From positions 28,805,930 to 28,869,929 of the forward strand of contig NC_086376.1 of assembly GCF_036588685.1 (NCBI RefSeq): a stretch of 64,000 nt of DNA. Reading direction: 5' to 3'. Numbering within the stretch: the stretch's first letter is position 1; the number at the start of each line of letters is the position of its first letter. Shown here one piece after another: positions 22,025 to 34,131 of the stretch. The DNA is from Mytilus trossulus (Eukaryota; Mollusca; Bivalvia; Mytilida; Mytilidae). Below the pieces are notes generated by a model. It was not told the DNA's origin. It made no database searches and saw only the letters and a list, made by a program, of their open reading frames with translations. Both the position numbers and the translations under genes were made by a program.

Positions 22025-22240
22025 TACTGTGGATTCATTATAATTATTCGTTGGATACCAATTTTCGTGGTTTTCGTGGGTACAGTTGAACCACAAATTA
22101 AAATGATCAACGAATTACACATTTTCTTTAGGATATGTATGAAGCAATTACTAAAACCATGAAATCAAATACCCACGAAAATGCAAGTTTTCCTCAATCC
22201 ACGAAAATTGATACCCACGAAAATAAATGAATCCACAGTA
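22025..22240. mobile_element. 'Cacgaaaat' MITE, compact copy
   Basis: 216 bp with terminal inverted repeats TACTGTGGATTCATT / AATGAATCCACAGTA. The interior is built of inverted 'ttttcgtgggta' / 'tacccacgaaaa' segments. Confidence 0.85.
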
Positions 22241-22679
22241 GTGCAATTGTACGGCCTACTATGATATGCGGATCAAGTTTGATTTAACCGTAGCTAAAAC
22301 CACCAGATTTCAGCCTCATGAATTGTCTAAAATTGGAAACAAAATCAATTTCGGGATAACAAAAATCTACCAAAAAATTTAGTTTATTTTTTAATAGAGA
22401 CAAGTGTGGACACAGATGAGTGTGGATAGTGTGTTTGGATGTTTGACAGTGTCTTATGACAATAAAGTTCTATGTTTTTCCTATATGGTGTTAATAACTG
22501 TGTTGCACGGTGACAACCGATCTGAGCATTAGGAGTGTTATTATTTTGATATTTTTTTATTTTCAATACAGACATGGGGAGACAGTAATTACATTAGTTA
22601 CCAAATGATTATGATAGAACATGTTCTACATCTTTGGTTTTGGATACATTTTGTAGCTGGGAATTGTTAATTTCTGTGT

Positions 22680-22740
22680 CGATTTGGTCTCTTGTGGAGA
22701 ATTGTCTCATTGGCAATCATACCTCATCTTTTTTTATATG
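22680..22740 (-). repeat. R1 repeat tail
   Basis: 'tggtctcttgtggagaattg' and 'ctcattggcaatcatacc' are the reverse of the R1 start. Only this end is present. Confidence 0.65.
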
Positions 22741-23264
22741 TATTTGCTTACTATTGGTATGGTTCTATTTACATTACTTTGTGGTGGATCGTCAGTATCA
22801 TTAGTAAAAAAAAAATTTTAAATGTCGAATTTCTTCCTCAGATTAGAATACATTTATTGGTTTTTATTATATAAGTGATGACAATGGCTTAAGTCTGACA
22901 TGATTATTGGGGCTAAATAAGATCGGAAGTAAACCTCTGTGCTGATTTATATCAATTCTTTATATCTCCTCCAAAGCTGGTCGAAGCAAAGACAAATTTT
23001 GACCAAAAGAACCTTTGTGAGCATGCTTCAAAGACTCATAATTACTGCTCCAAAAGTGTGCACTGCTCCAAAAGTAATCTGATCGAATTTGAAGCATGTC
23101 AAGCAAATATCATCAACATCTACTTAATAAGTCTTAAAATATTTATTTTAAATATTTTTTGTTTTGTTATATGGATACAAATATAAGTGATACATGTACC
23201 AATACAGTATTTGTTGTGGTATGCAAGTGTAGTAATTAGCATTTACTGTAACAATGTTAATTCA

Positions 23265-24345
23265 CACAAATTAAGAAAAAACAAATGAATGGAACAGATA
23301 CTCTGCAGGGTGCTGCTTTATACGACTGCAGAGGTGGAAACCTGAACGGTTGGGGCTAGTATGGACACAACATTCAAGCTAGATACAGCTCTGAATTTGG
23401 ATTGTGGTTAAATAGTTGACACAACATAGGTTTCTGACACAGATTGAATGTGGTCTATAAAGAACTTCAACTTAAAAATTTTAAATTGGACATTTACCTA
23501 TTTTGGTCCAATATCCAAAATCTAAATACATGGTTAAATTCAGAATATCATAGAACCCGAAGAATTCAATTTTTGATCGGACCAACGTGAAAACTGGGCC
23601 CATAATCAAAAATCTAAGTACATGTTAAGACTCCCCATATCAAAGAACCCCAAAAATTCAATTTTTGTTAAAATCAAGCGGATTTTAAATTTGGACCCTT
23701 TGGACCTTAATGTAGATCAATTTAAAAACAGGACCAAAAATTAAGAATCTTAACACGGCTAGATTTGGCATATCAAAGAAGCACAATAATTCATTTTTTT
23801 GATGAAAGCAAACAAAGTTTAATTTTGGCCCCTTATTCCTTGGGACCAAAACTCCCAAAAATAATCCAAACCTTCCTTTTGTGGTCATAAACCATTATAG
23901 ATTTCTATTAACTTATGCTAAAGGTATTGTTAAAAAAACTAAGAAAAATGCTTATTTGGGACCTGTTTTTGGTTCCTAAATCCTACCCTGTTGGGACTAA
24001 AACTACCAAAATCTATTCCAACCCTCCTTGTGTGGCCATAGACCTTATGTTAAAATATCATAGATTTCTGTTTACTAATACTTGAGTTATAGAGCAAAAA
24101 CCAAGAACAATGCTAAATTTGGGCCCTTTTTCCTAAACTGTTGAGACCAAAATACCCAAAATCAATCCCAGCCTTCCTTTCATGGTCATAAACCTTGTGT
24201 CTAAATTTCATATATTTCTATTGACTTTTACTTAAGTTAGAGTGCTAAAACCAAATGTCTTTGGATGAAGACGATGACGCCAACGTGATACAAATGTACA
24301 ACCAAAAAGTTTTCAATTTTTGTGGTGGTATAAAAATGATCTCAA
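23265..24345 (+). repeat. ~1.1-kb bivalve dispersed repeat
   Basis: Runs from 'ctctgcagggtgctgcttta' to 'aaaagttttcaatttttgtg'. Inside are three or four diverged units of about 200 bp, each with 'gggaccaaaactcccaaaat' and 'aaaccttgtgtctaaatttc'-type segments. No coding frame. A second partial copy lies at 24830-25115. Confidence 0.6.
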
Positions 24346-24829
24346 ATCAAATTTCTAATGGAGTTTGCAACAATAATTATTCAACTACTCATTTTAATAA
24401 AACATTAAGTATTAAAATATAAATGTCATACTGTCATACAGTCATGGTGATGATGCCCCCGCTAGCATATAACGTTAAAAAGGTACATAAAGTGAAGCTG
24501 CCAAAAATTGAACTTAAACTGAGTTTAGAGGTAATAAGCATTATATACACATTTCACTAAATTTAGTTGAGACAAACTTGAGAAATTTTTCCATTTGTGA
24601 AAGGGCATAACCCTAGAATGATAATCAAAGTGCTTGTAATCACTGAATGGCTATTAAAGACTGCTTAAATTTATCAGTTGGTAGTAAAGTGAATTTTGCA
24701 TTGTATAGTGTATATACATGTATAGCATTATTTTAAGTTGATTCAACTACTATTATGGACAGAGAAATCTAAACTCCAATTTTTAAAGAAGATTTCATAA
24801 AGCATTGGTTTTAGGTAATTCAACAACCA

Positions 24830-25115
24830 TTCTGGACAAAGAAATAACTCAAATTTATTGTCTGGAATCTACAAAAATGTTTGTTTTTGGCCCTTAATTC
24901 CTAGACTGTTTGACCCATAACCCACAAAATAGACCTCAACCTTCTACTTATGGTATTCAATATTATGGTACAATTTCAGAACAACTGAAATACTTATACA
25001 CAACTTTTTGTACGGACACTAGATTAATGCTTGTTTTGGTCACCTTTGGAACCCTTATTCCTAAACCTTAGGGACTATATATATAACCCCCCAAAACAAT
25101 CCCAGGCTTCCTTTT
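24830..25115 (+). repeat. Partial second copy of the 23265 repeat
   Basis: Shares 'tttggcccttaattcctaga', the 'acccacaaaat' phrase and 'aatcccaggcttccttttat' with the fuller copy. It is cut by the MITE at 25130. Confidence 0.55.
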
Positions 25116-25129
25116 ATGATTATAAATAT

Positions 25130-25341
25130 TACTGTGGATGCATTATTATTCTTTGGATACCAATTTTCGTGGCTTTTGTGGCTAGAGTCTTACCACGAAA
25201 TTAAATGTTCAACATTTAACAAATTTTCTATAGGCTTGTATGCAGACTTCGGCAAAACCACGAATTTAAATATCCACGAAAATGCAAACTTTCTTTAATC
25301 CACGAAAATTGGTACCCACGAAAATAAATGAATCCACAGTA
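25130..25341. mobile_element. 'Cacgaaaat' MITE, compact copy
   Basis: The terminal repeats TACTGTGGATGCATT and AATGAATCCACAGTA bound 212 bp. Its interior is that of the copy at 22025. Confidence 0.85.
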
Positions 25342-25394
25342 TGTTATAATTTTAAGGCTTCCTTTTTACTTATACTGAAGTTATTATCTGGAAA

Positions 25395-26290
25395 CCATCC
25401 GTCTTGGGAAGACAACGACAGGATACATAAAACATGCAGACTTTTTATACGTTCAGGTATTTCACATCCAATTTTTTATGGAAATATTCTTTATAAAGCA
25501 CAAAGGTGTCAGTATTCACCTCATAAACTTACAAAACCTTTGAATAGACTTATTAAGAAGGGATATAATTACGATACTGTTGTCAAGTCATTAAAGATTG
25601 CATATTTTGGCGTTAATATTGAGTCACTGATAAGGTCTTTGCGTCGGAACTAAACACATTTATTCTAAAACAGTTGTTGGCATGACACGGGTTATGTTCT
25701 TCTCATATATGTTATGATGGTATGATACTAAACCCCTTACGGGAAGGATTGTGCCTGATGTTCATATGATGAAATCATAATCTTTCAGTCAGTTTAATTG
25801 AAGTCTGGAGCTCAGTGGCATGTCAGTTAACTGCTAGTAGTCTGTTGTTATTTATGTATTATTGTCATTTTGTTTATTTTCTTTGGTTACATCTTCTGAC
25901 ATCAGACTCGGACTTCTCTTGAACTGAATTTTAATGTGCGTATTGTTATGCTTTTACTTTTCTACACTGGTTAGAGGTATAGGGGGAGGGTTGAGATCTC
26001 ACAAACATGTTTAACCCCGCCGCATTTTTGCGCCTGTCCCAAGTCAGGAGCCTCTGGCCTTTGTTAGTCTTGTATTTTTTAAATTTTAGTTTCTTGTGTA
26101 CAATTTGGAAATTAGTATGGCGTTCATTATCACTGAACTAGTATATATTTGTTTAGGGGCCAGCTGAAGGACGCCTCCGGGTGCGGGAATTTCTCGCTTC
26201 ATTGAAGACCTGTTGGTGACCTTCTGCTGTTGTGTTTTTTTTATTTTGGTCGGGTTGTTGTCTCTTTGACACATTCCCCATTTCCATTCT
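25395..26290 (+). mobile_element. Penelope-like retroelement, 3' end (coding tail plus 3' region)
   Basis: 25440-25653 encodes SGISHPIFYGNILYKAQ and, further on, KLTKPLNRLIKKGY, ending at a TAA. The - strand RT fragment at 48779-49441 contains the matching GIAHPHFYGN and KLVAPLNKLILKGY, which identifies both as one family. The following 640 bp hold modules seen alone elsewhere: 'aaccccgccgcatttttgcg', 'gcgggaatttctcgc', and the terminal 'gacacattccccatttccat'. The element is 5'-truncated near 25395. Copies of its last few hundred bases lie reversed at 30476 and 58606. Confidence 0.65.
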
Positions 26291-27296
26291 CAATTTTATT
26301 TCAACTGCAAAAATTTCTGTGGTTGTTTAAAAATTTCAAACATGTACGATGAAATATTGTTTTAGAAATTGATAAGCCTAGATATGCCTTATAATTTTTC
26401 CCTGCATAGTTGAAGGACCATTTACACTCAGAACCGAGTCATCAGTAGGCAGCTAGTACAGATATATTAAAACAACCTAGCATCATATTGCTAGTAGTGG
26501 TAGTAGCATTCTCGGGTAAATTTGTTCTTTTTTTTTATAATATATTTGGTTCAAATCAATATAGAATGCTTTTATCTCCCTAATACTTACATTGTAAATA
26601 GAGGTGATACTACTTTGACAAATCCTTGTACATGAGAGTTTTCTGTCAAATTTTTATTTCACAAAGAATGATTTGCATAACAATGAACTGAGCTCAAAGC
26701 AAAGTATTCAATAATACACTTAGACAAAGAGCTAAATTCAGTGATATACTTTGTACTACAGGTCCTTCATTAACATCCATCGACCAAAACCACATCTCAA
26801 AAACATTCCATACTACATGGTTGGATTCAGAAGTCCTGAAAAAGACATGATTTTTTTTATCATATTTTAAGTATATACACACAGGTTTAAACTTTCTTGT
26901 GGTACAATCATTCCGTATCTAGCAACTATCAATTTGCTTCATGCACATATTGATACGTGTTGAGTTTACCTCTGTTGGAAATAAGAACACACAAACCTCC
27001 ACCTAATTTTAGTCAAGGGACAAAACATTCAAAACTATAAAATATTATCTAAGACTTGTCAGTGTCTATTTACCATTGCCACTGAATCAGTGATATATGT
27101 ACACATAATTATGTACATGCAAGACTAAAATTATAAAGTACACTAGAACAGACACGTGGTATCGCAGGTCCATGACTGAGTTAACTTATATAACTATGTG
27201 CAAGCCTTATTTTAGTATTAGTATTTTTATCTGATACAAGTTATGCTGATTAAACGATACACAGTTTTCTCTGCTTTCAAATCTTTCTGATTGAAA
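26291..27296. other. Intergenic, nothing recognised
   Basis: AT-rich sequence. A minus-strand open stretch at 26694-26882 has no recognisable features. Confidence 0.45.
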
Positions 27297-27890
27297 CCGT
27301 CGAACTGGAACTTATCAATTATTGGTAATATTAATTATTTGAAAAACAAAAGTTCCTGGAATGGAGTATTTTTTTAAACAACAGCATTTTTTATACATAC
27401 ATGTATTAGTTGTAAATAAAATTGAATTCTTTGATTCGCTGTTTTACGTCATGCCAGCTAACAAATTGAAAACTGTACCTATACGCCTTATTTTTAGTCC
27501 AGATTTTAGTATTTGTATTGTTACAATGTATCTTAGAAAGTCTAAACTGATTAAAATTTGACAATTTAGTAGTTTCAACCCTGTGGATACGACCCGTGTA
27601 TATAGCATATTAATCCTGAATACACCGTTTGGTGGTGCACCTGTCAGACGCGTAACATACAAATAAGGTAATCGGTAACAGGTGAATATACTATTAATTT
27701 TTGGTATCGGTATCGGACTCGATCCGGAACTTCTTAATTATTGGCAATATTAATTAAGTGGAAAACAAAAGGGCCTGGAGTGGTGTAATTTTTAATCTAC
27801 ACCTTTGTACTATATTAGTTATATATAAAGTCGAATTCTTTGATTCGTCGTTTTTACGCGATGACGGCTGACACATTGGACCTCGTAATT
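27297..27890 (+). repeat. Direct duplication, offset ~420 bp
   Basis: 27300-27480 and 27720-27890 share 'attattgg.aatattaatta', 'aaaacaaaag', 'gaattctttgattcg' and 'acgtcatgccagct'/'acgcgatgacggct'. They are diverged copies of one segment. Confidence 0.65.
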
Positions 27891-28229
27891 TTAGTATTAT
27901 AGATATATAAGACTTAAACTGACATTCAGTCTTTACGATATCTTCATTCCCAAAGTCATTTTCAAATCTGACTTCATGGTAAAATAAGATTCCATATCTA
28001 CAACCATCCATATCTACAACCAATGAAAAGGAAATATCCCTCTAATAGACTAGCATTTAAATCACAGTTTTCGAAAATGGAAGCTAGGTCACCGTGGAAC
28101 CTAGAACAAAAAAAAGGGAAACAATAGATCTTAAATATTTCAAATGCATGTACATGAAATAATATTAATCTCTAAAATTCACCATATTGTTCCCTTTTTT
28201 ATCTTCTGTTCGATACTGTATATCCAGTG

Positions 28230-28380
28230 GCGAATCCAGAAATTTTCTAAAGTGGGAGCCCACTGACTGACCTAAGAGGGGGCTCGCTCCAGTCACGATT
28301 CAGTGATTCCCTATATAAGCAACCAATTTTTTTCTCAAAAAGCAGGGGCCCACACCCCCCCCCCCCCTAAATCCACCTCT
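28230..28380. mobile_element. Small 'cagtggcgaatcca' MITE
   Basis: Starts 'ccagtggcgaatccag' and ends 'taaatccacctctga', a loosely complementary pair. It contains 'ctaagagggggctcgctcca' and a C run at 28354-28366. A related copy lies at 51076-51205. Confidence 0.55.
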
Positions 28381-28384
28381 GATA

Positions 28385-28540
28385 TCAACCTCTAGATGTC
28401 TTTCAATTACATTCAGTTTAGTGTGGGTTGATGTTTGATTGTTGTACATGTTACAATGAGCAAAGCCCATACCGCAGTCAGCTATAAAAGGTCCTGATAA
28501 GACAATGTAAAACAATTCAAACGAGAAAACTAACATGTCT
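28385..28540 (+). repeat. R1 repeat, variant fragment
   Basis: 'aatgagcaaagcccataccg', 'gctataaaaggtcctgataa' and 'aacgagaaaactaac' match 33780-33870 and 47905-47995. Confidence 0.65.
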
Positions 28541-30007
28541 GTTTAAGGTTACATCATCAAAATATGTAGGGTAGGTAGGTAGGTCGGTATTTTCTTTTTA
28601 TTATTTTGTCCATTTTATTTTTTGTGCCATGATTTTGAATTGTGTGGTCCGAGTTGTCCATGGGGCGAGAGTTCCCCTATTTATAATGATTGGATTATTT
28701 CTTACGACGGCAATAAAATGGCTTAGGGTGGGTGCTCAAAATAGGATCTTGTATCTTGTATATCGTAACTTCCTCCAATAAAGGAGCACCTCAATCATGA
28801 GTATTCCACCACCTTGTAAATGTACATGTTTATCTCTAAATGATTAAAATATAAAAGTCACACTGGTAGACATCTATCATCATTAAAAGGAATATTAAAA
28901 GTGGTTGTATATACATATGTATCGGCATAAAAACGTGAGGTAATTCAATGTCATGACATTTAAAATCTAAAATATATTTTCTCGATCGGTCAGGTACCCA
29001 TAATCAAACATATATTTTTTTGGCCTTACCGAGAGCACCATTGAAATATATACAAATCACGGATCGGATACGCATCAACTATGTAAGACCTAATTTCAAC
29101 ACCCCTAAACAGTGAATATTTTTATCGCAAACAGTAGAATTTTATTACATAATGTGAAATGTGTGGGATTGTGCAGCACGTGTCATCATGACATGTGTCC
29201 CTTCGCGGCCTTCAGTTTTGATAATAGACTAGAGAAGAGACTAAATGCGTACAAACCTGATGTCAAATGAAGATATACGGAATTTTAAAAATAAAGTTGA
29301 TCCTTTAAATGTATGAAAAACAAAAACACATGACAATTGTTCACATTAAATAGATAGTAAAATTTTCCAAATGAAAGTCCATTAAAATTATTAAAGTCTC
29401 TGATGAATATTTCCCGCGCAAATGTCATTGAATAGACCAAAACGAATTTTAGGTGTGTGTTGTCATTAAAAAATTCGGGTCAATGAACACAGTTTGATTA
29501 AATATATAAATATGTTAACTATATTTATATTGGTTTTTCAGAAAAGTGACTTTACCAGATTTTTTTTGTGGCAAACAACGGTAAATAGCCTATATCATGT
29601 TGACATGACATATGAAAACCCCTTAAGCATAATGGTGTGTGTATGGAATAGTCCATGGAATTGTCCAAACCGATACAGGTGAAATACGTAGAATAATATT
29701 GCTGTGTCTATTGTGGACACAGCAATAAAATCAGATTTAAGATCCTTATGAGCCCGTAGTAAAGTAAAAAAAACTGTAAAAAGCCTTATTAAATAAAATT
29801 TGCTCGATTAACCTTGAAGTGAAGACTAATAAAAATTTGGGTGTATAGTGAACCCCCTAAATAAAATAATACTGTGTTCTAGACCACTTCCCCTTTCGGT
29901 GATCTACAGAAATGATTTTTTACTATATAGTATGTTAATAACTTTTGCAATCACTTCAAACAATTACTCAAATTTGCTTTAGCCAATTTCCTATGGGAGG
30001 TGTTGCC
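28541..30007. other. Intergenic, nothing recognised
   Basis: No gene or complete element is visible. A short microsatellite-like 'gtaggtaggtaggt' sits at 28566-28583. Confidence 0.45.
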
Positions 30008-30475
30008 CTTAAAATTAGTGTTGTCAACTATTAACTGGTGAACTGACCGAATACCAAAAATGCTTACTGGTTAACTGGACTTTTTATTTCAATTTTGATA
30101 GATTTGATATAAATTTGTATTGAAATCATTAAATAGTTATGTTTTATTTAAAAATGTCGTCGTGGGAATTAATTTGACAAATTTATTGTCCAGTATATTG
30201 ATTGCCTTTTTTAATTAATCATAAAAACAACAAATTAAATAGAGCTCGGGGCAGGATCTTAAAGGAACTTAATTAGTATACAGGTTTTTTTTAACAGTAA
30301 ATTTAAATCAGTAATGCAATTAAATTTTACTGATAACTTCATTATTTCGTTTTTGATCTAATATTGTGTATACCTACATCTAAATGTGCAACTTCCGTAG
30401 TGCAAGGCTTAGTCTTACTTTAAACGAAATGCAAACCAATGTGAATGTACTCAATGTATACCTGATAGTACGAGT

Positions 30476-30782
30476 AAAATTGAGAATGGAAATAGGGAAT
30501 GTGTCAAAGCGACAACAACCCAACCAAATAAAAAAACAACAGCAGGTCACCAACAGGTCTTCAATGTAGCGAGAAATTCCCGCACCCGGAGGCATCCTTC
30601 AGCTGGCCCCTAAACAAATATATACTAGTTCAGTGATAATGAACGCCATACTAATTTCCAAATTGTACACAAGAAACTAAAATTAAAATAATACAAGACT
30701 AACAAAGGCCAGAGGCTCCTGAGTTGGGAAAGGCGCAAAAATGCGGCGGGGTTAAACGTTTGTGATATCTCAACCCTCCTTT
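30476..30782 (-). mobile_element. Truncated Penelope-like 3' end, reversed
   Basis: Its sequence is the reverse complement of about 25985-26285: 'aaaattgagaatggaaat', 'gagaaattcccgcacccgga', 'gaacgccatactaatttcca', 'gcggcggggttaaac'. Only the extreme 3' end is kept, as expected of 5'-truncated retrocopies. It is nested in the hAT-type element. Confidence 0.75.
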
Positions 30783-30828
30783 AAAAAAGAAACAAGCAAA
30801 CAAAGTAAAGAAACATGTTGTACGGTAA

Positions 30829-30912
30829 CCTATAGTTGTTCATTTCTGTGTCATTTTGGTCTCTTGTGGAGAATCCTCTCATTGGCAATCATACATACCA
30901 CATCTTCTTTTT
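30829..30912 (-). repeat. R1 repeat tail
   Basis: 'tggtctcttgtggagaatcc' and 'ctcattggcaatcatac' are the reverse of the R1 start. It lies inside the hAT-type element, after the retrocopy. Confidence 0.6.
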
Positions 30913-31360
30913 AATAATTAATCATTTCAAATTGAAACACTCCACTTTATTTTCGGATACAAAAAGGGAAAGGAAAGAATAATCAGTTTCAGAAATATTC
31001 AATTCTACGAGATCAAGATTTTTTTTTTGATTTTTTCAATCTGAAGTTGGTACAATCACTATAGTTGATATGGTGTATTCGATTATTAAAAGTCAAACTT
31101 CACCAGGAATCCTCACAGACAAGCCTTATAATTCCAAAGGACAAGCTTCAATTCCATAAGCATAAATTTATGTTTTGGATGAAAGGTTGTCAAATTGACA
31201 CTCATACCACATCTTATCTATGTGTAGGGTACTATTGATAAGGCTTTCAAACACCAACTTAAACTATCGGTTAATCGGTCAAAAGATTATCCGAGTACCG
31301 TAATTGGCTAGGAAAAGGTGTACGATTTGACAACACTACTTAAAATGATTTGTTTTATGC

Positions 31361-31660
31361 CCAACCTAGGGCAATTATGTTTTTTGGTCTTTGAGTCTGT
31401 TCTTCTGTCAGCCCTGCTTCAGGTTGAAGTTTTTGGTGAGGTTGAAGTCCAATCAATTTGAAACTTGGTATGCATGTTCTTTATGATATGGTCTTAATAA
31501 TTTTAAAGCCAAATTAGGGGTTTGAACCCTAATTTCACTGTCCACTTCTAGTAAAAGTTAGGGATATCTGTGTACTATGAACACATTTTTTTTTAACGTT
31601 TTTCTGCCCTTTTAGCTATAAAAAGATAAAAACTTCAAACAACAAAAATGATCAATTAAG
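31361..31660 (+). repeat. Bivalve repeat ('ttatgcccaacctagggcaa')
   Basis: Reads 'ttatgcccaacctagggcaa', then 'tcaggttgaagtttttggtg' and 'ggttgaagtccaatcaattt'. It is the same family as 57280-57560 (reversed) and 12930-13140. Confidence 0.65.
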
Positions 31661-33050
31661 CAAGATCTACAAATAATGTTGCGTGATGGAAATGTTCATT
31701 GAAAAGGCAAGAAAGGTATGCTGTTTCCAGTGGAGACAGAGTCAACAATGTATTTTGTGAAAAGGTCAGTTCATGGGAAATCATCTGTTCATTCAATGAT
31801 ATTTGGTGTTAAGTTGTATATTAAACAATGACAAATCTCATTTCCATAGAGATTATTTGACCTTGACCCCTCAGTCATGGTCTATTGACTTCAAAGCTTT
31901 TGCTTAATTCACATGTATTAGTTTGTGATTCAGGTCAGGTTATGAGGAAACAAGTAAAATGAAGACTCTTTTCTATAGAGATTATGTTGCCCCAACCCTT
32001 TATCATGGTTCATTGACTTCAAAACTTTTACATAGTTTATGAATTTGATTAGATATTGCTATTTTAATTGCAATATTTGCATTATACTATAAAAGTTTAA
32101 AAAAAAACGTCCGAAATTTCTTGTGTCAACAGTAGATTTATGGTTTGGCCAAAACTGCAGTAACTGGGGGAAAAAAGCAAAGATATAAGACCTACAGAAA
32201 AGTCAGCATGACCTAAATCAACAATTAAATGTGAAGTCACCAAATTAGACTTATCACTGGTGTTCATACATTTTTTTTATCTGTCTAACTTTTTTTCAAA
32301 ATATTGTCTCTTCAGAAACCACTGAGACCTTTGTCACTATATGAACAATCTGAAACAGAAATGGTTCAATTCATGCAAAGGGGTCCCTTTTCAAACTGAA
32401 ATTCAATGATGGTGTCACATAACAGGCTATTTTTTTCAATAAAAAAAACACTCTCTGTTTAAAGGGCACTGTCAAAGCAGTCACATGAGCTTGCCGATCG
32501 CATTGTATTACATCTAAATATTATTGTAAAATTATTTTTTTCAACAAATAAAAAATGGATTCTGAACTTCAAGTAAAATGAAACATTTATCTTAGTGCAT
32601 CTTCAATATATCGTCCAGTAATCTTGTTCATTCAAAGTGACCACCATGATAAACCAGTCTCATCATTTGCAAGTTTGGGTAGTAAAATCGTTTGGCTATC
32701 ATTTGTATATACCACCGAAAATTCTAATTCACCTCTTGATGTCTGTTTTGATGGGTTCTTATCATTCCAGTGTTTACTTGTCCTCATATCTTCTTTTATT
32801 CAGAAACGAACATACAAAGGCTTCTGTGAGTGCCTCTGTCACTATTATAAACGGAAAGGAAAATGCCTTATATATTTGGAAATCAAAAGTTAATTTGACC
32901 CCCCTCCCTCTTTCCGATTTTCCAACCATTCGAAATCGTGGTTAAAGCAATTTTTTTTAATCCAGTTCCAACGAAATTCAAGTAGCATTGTCAATTTATA
33001 AGAAAGCATTTAACCCAGCCGCGGTTAAGTTATAATAAATATATTGTTAC
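31661..33050. other. Intergenic, diverged repeats, no supported gene
   Basis: 31700-32050 contains paired 'ttgaccttgacccctcagtc' / 'catggttcattgacttcaaa' phrases similar to 640-830. Open frames at 32624-32945 overlap in two frames, and neither shows domain features or splice context I can defend. Confidence 0.4.
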
Positions 33051-33130
33051 ATATTTCAAGTTAATATGATCAATGAAAGCAATGGGGTGTTTTATTATCT
33101 TGTTCAACAACATTTTGAAAAAAAGTAGAA

Positions 33131-33283
33131 AAGCCGGTTTAAAAATCAGTATACAATGTATTAATTATATACACGAAAATATGGAGAAATATGGACCTAA
33201 TATTTCAACAGTGTATTACATAAAAATAAGAGAGAAGAGCTGTAGTTTTAGAACAAGTATTGAACCAAGTGTGGAATCTGAAG
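33131..33283 (+). CDS. Possible exon, unassigned
   Basis: An open frame reads KAGLKISIQCINYIHENM and on to SIEPSVESEG, between a possible acceptor (aaaaaaagtag|A) and a donor CTGAAG|GTAATA. It ends in phase 1, which fits the start of the frameshifted stretch at 39312. No family is recognised and the acceptor's pyrimidine tract is poor. It may be chance or a remnant. Confidence 0.25.
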
Positions 33284-33689
33284 GTAATATTTTTTACTTG
33301 TGGGGTATGGGTGTATTGTTCCCCCCCCCCCCTGTTTTTTTAGGTTTTTTTCACGTTTTACTTTCAGTCCCCATACAAGCTGCTAGCTGTGTGGATTCCG
33401 ATTTGGGACAGTCCAATTTGTGATCATTTGCCAATAGGTCCAGTGGATGAGACAGAAAGTTTATTTGATATTCTAATGTCACGTGCTTCATTCGCTTTGT
33501 GAATAAACCACGCTCTAAATCCAATAAAATTTGTTTGGACTACTGCAGAATAATGAATTTTATCAAATTGGCATGCATTTAATATATTTGATAAACTTAA
33601 AACACTTCCAACCTCTAAAAATGATGCACATTTTGTTACTAATTCATTTATTATGACTGTAATGTGTTGCAATTCGAAATTGACATATA

Positions 33690-33990
33690 AAAAAGAAGAT
33701 GTGGTATTATTGCCAATGAGACAACTATCCACAAAAGACCAAAATGACACAAACATTAACAACTATAGGTAACCGTACGGCCTTCAACAATGAGCAAAGC
33801 CCACACCGCATAGTCAGCTATAAAAGGCCCCGATAAGACAATGTAAAACAATTCAAACGAGAAAACTAACGGCCTTATTTATGTAAAAAAAAAACGAAAA
33901 ACAAATATGTAACACATAACCAATCGACAACCACTGAATTACAGGCTCCTGACTTGGGACAGGCGCATACATGTATTTGACCTATATACA
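33690..33990 (+). repeat. Mussel repeat R1, variant
   Basis: 'aagaagatgtggtattattg', 'gagacaactatccacaaaag', 'gtacggccttcaacaatgag', 'aaaggccccgataagacaat' and 'ggctcctgacttgggac'. Nearly the same as 47808-48175, which carries an additional 'gcggggttaaac' module. Confidence 0.85.
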
Positions 33991-34131
33991 ACCATTCATG
34001 CTGGCTGTGCAAAACTCCACCCTCTCAAAAATCACATTCCCAGTCCTTTGCTTGTCAACAAACAAACAAGGGAGGTTCATTGATGATCCTACACAAACGA
34101 TCCACGCTTATACACATCGGACATAGACAGT

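Larger units (their letters stand above)
30016..31338. mobile_element. hAT-type non-autonomous transposon with 8-bp target duplication
   Basis: The ends TAGTGTTGTCAA and TTGACAACACTA form a perfect 12-bp inverted repeat. They are flanked by identical CTTAAAAT at 30008-30015 and 31339-31346. An 8-bp duplication with TAGTG...CACTA ends is the hAT pattern. The subterminal regions carry 'ggttaactgg' and 'cggttaatcggt' motifs. No transposase frame is present. A Penelope-like 3' fragment and an R1 tail are nested inside. Confidence 0.8.

Noticed and set aside
28300-28536. 78-residue minus-strand frame with a Gly run
   Set aside because: Spans a MITE with a poly-C tract and an R1 fragment; the Gly run is the translated C tract.
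32624-32945. Two overlapping plus-strand frames of 89 and 102 residues
   Set aside because: Both frames look equally protein-like, neither has domain features or convincing splice sites, so no call.
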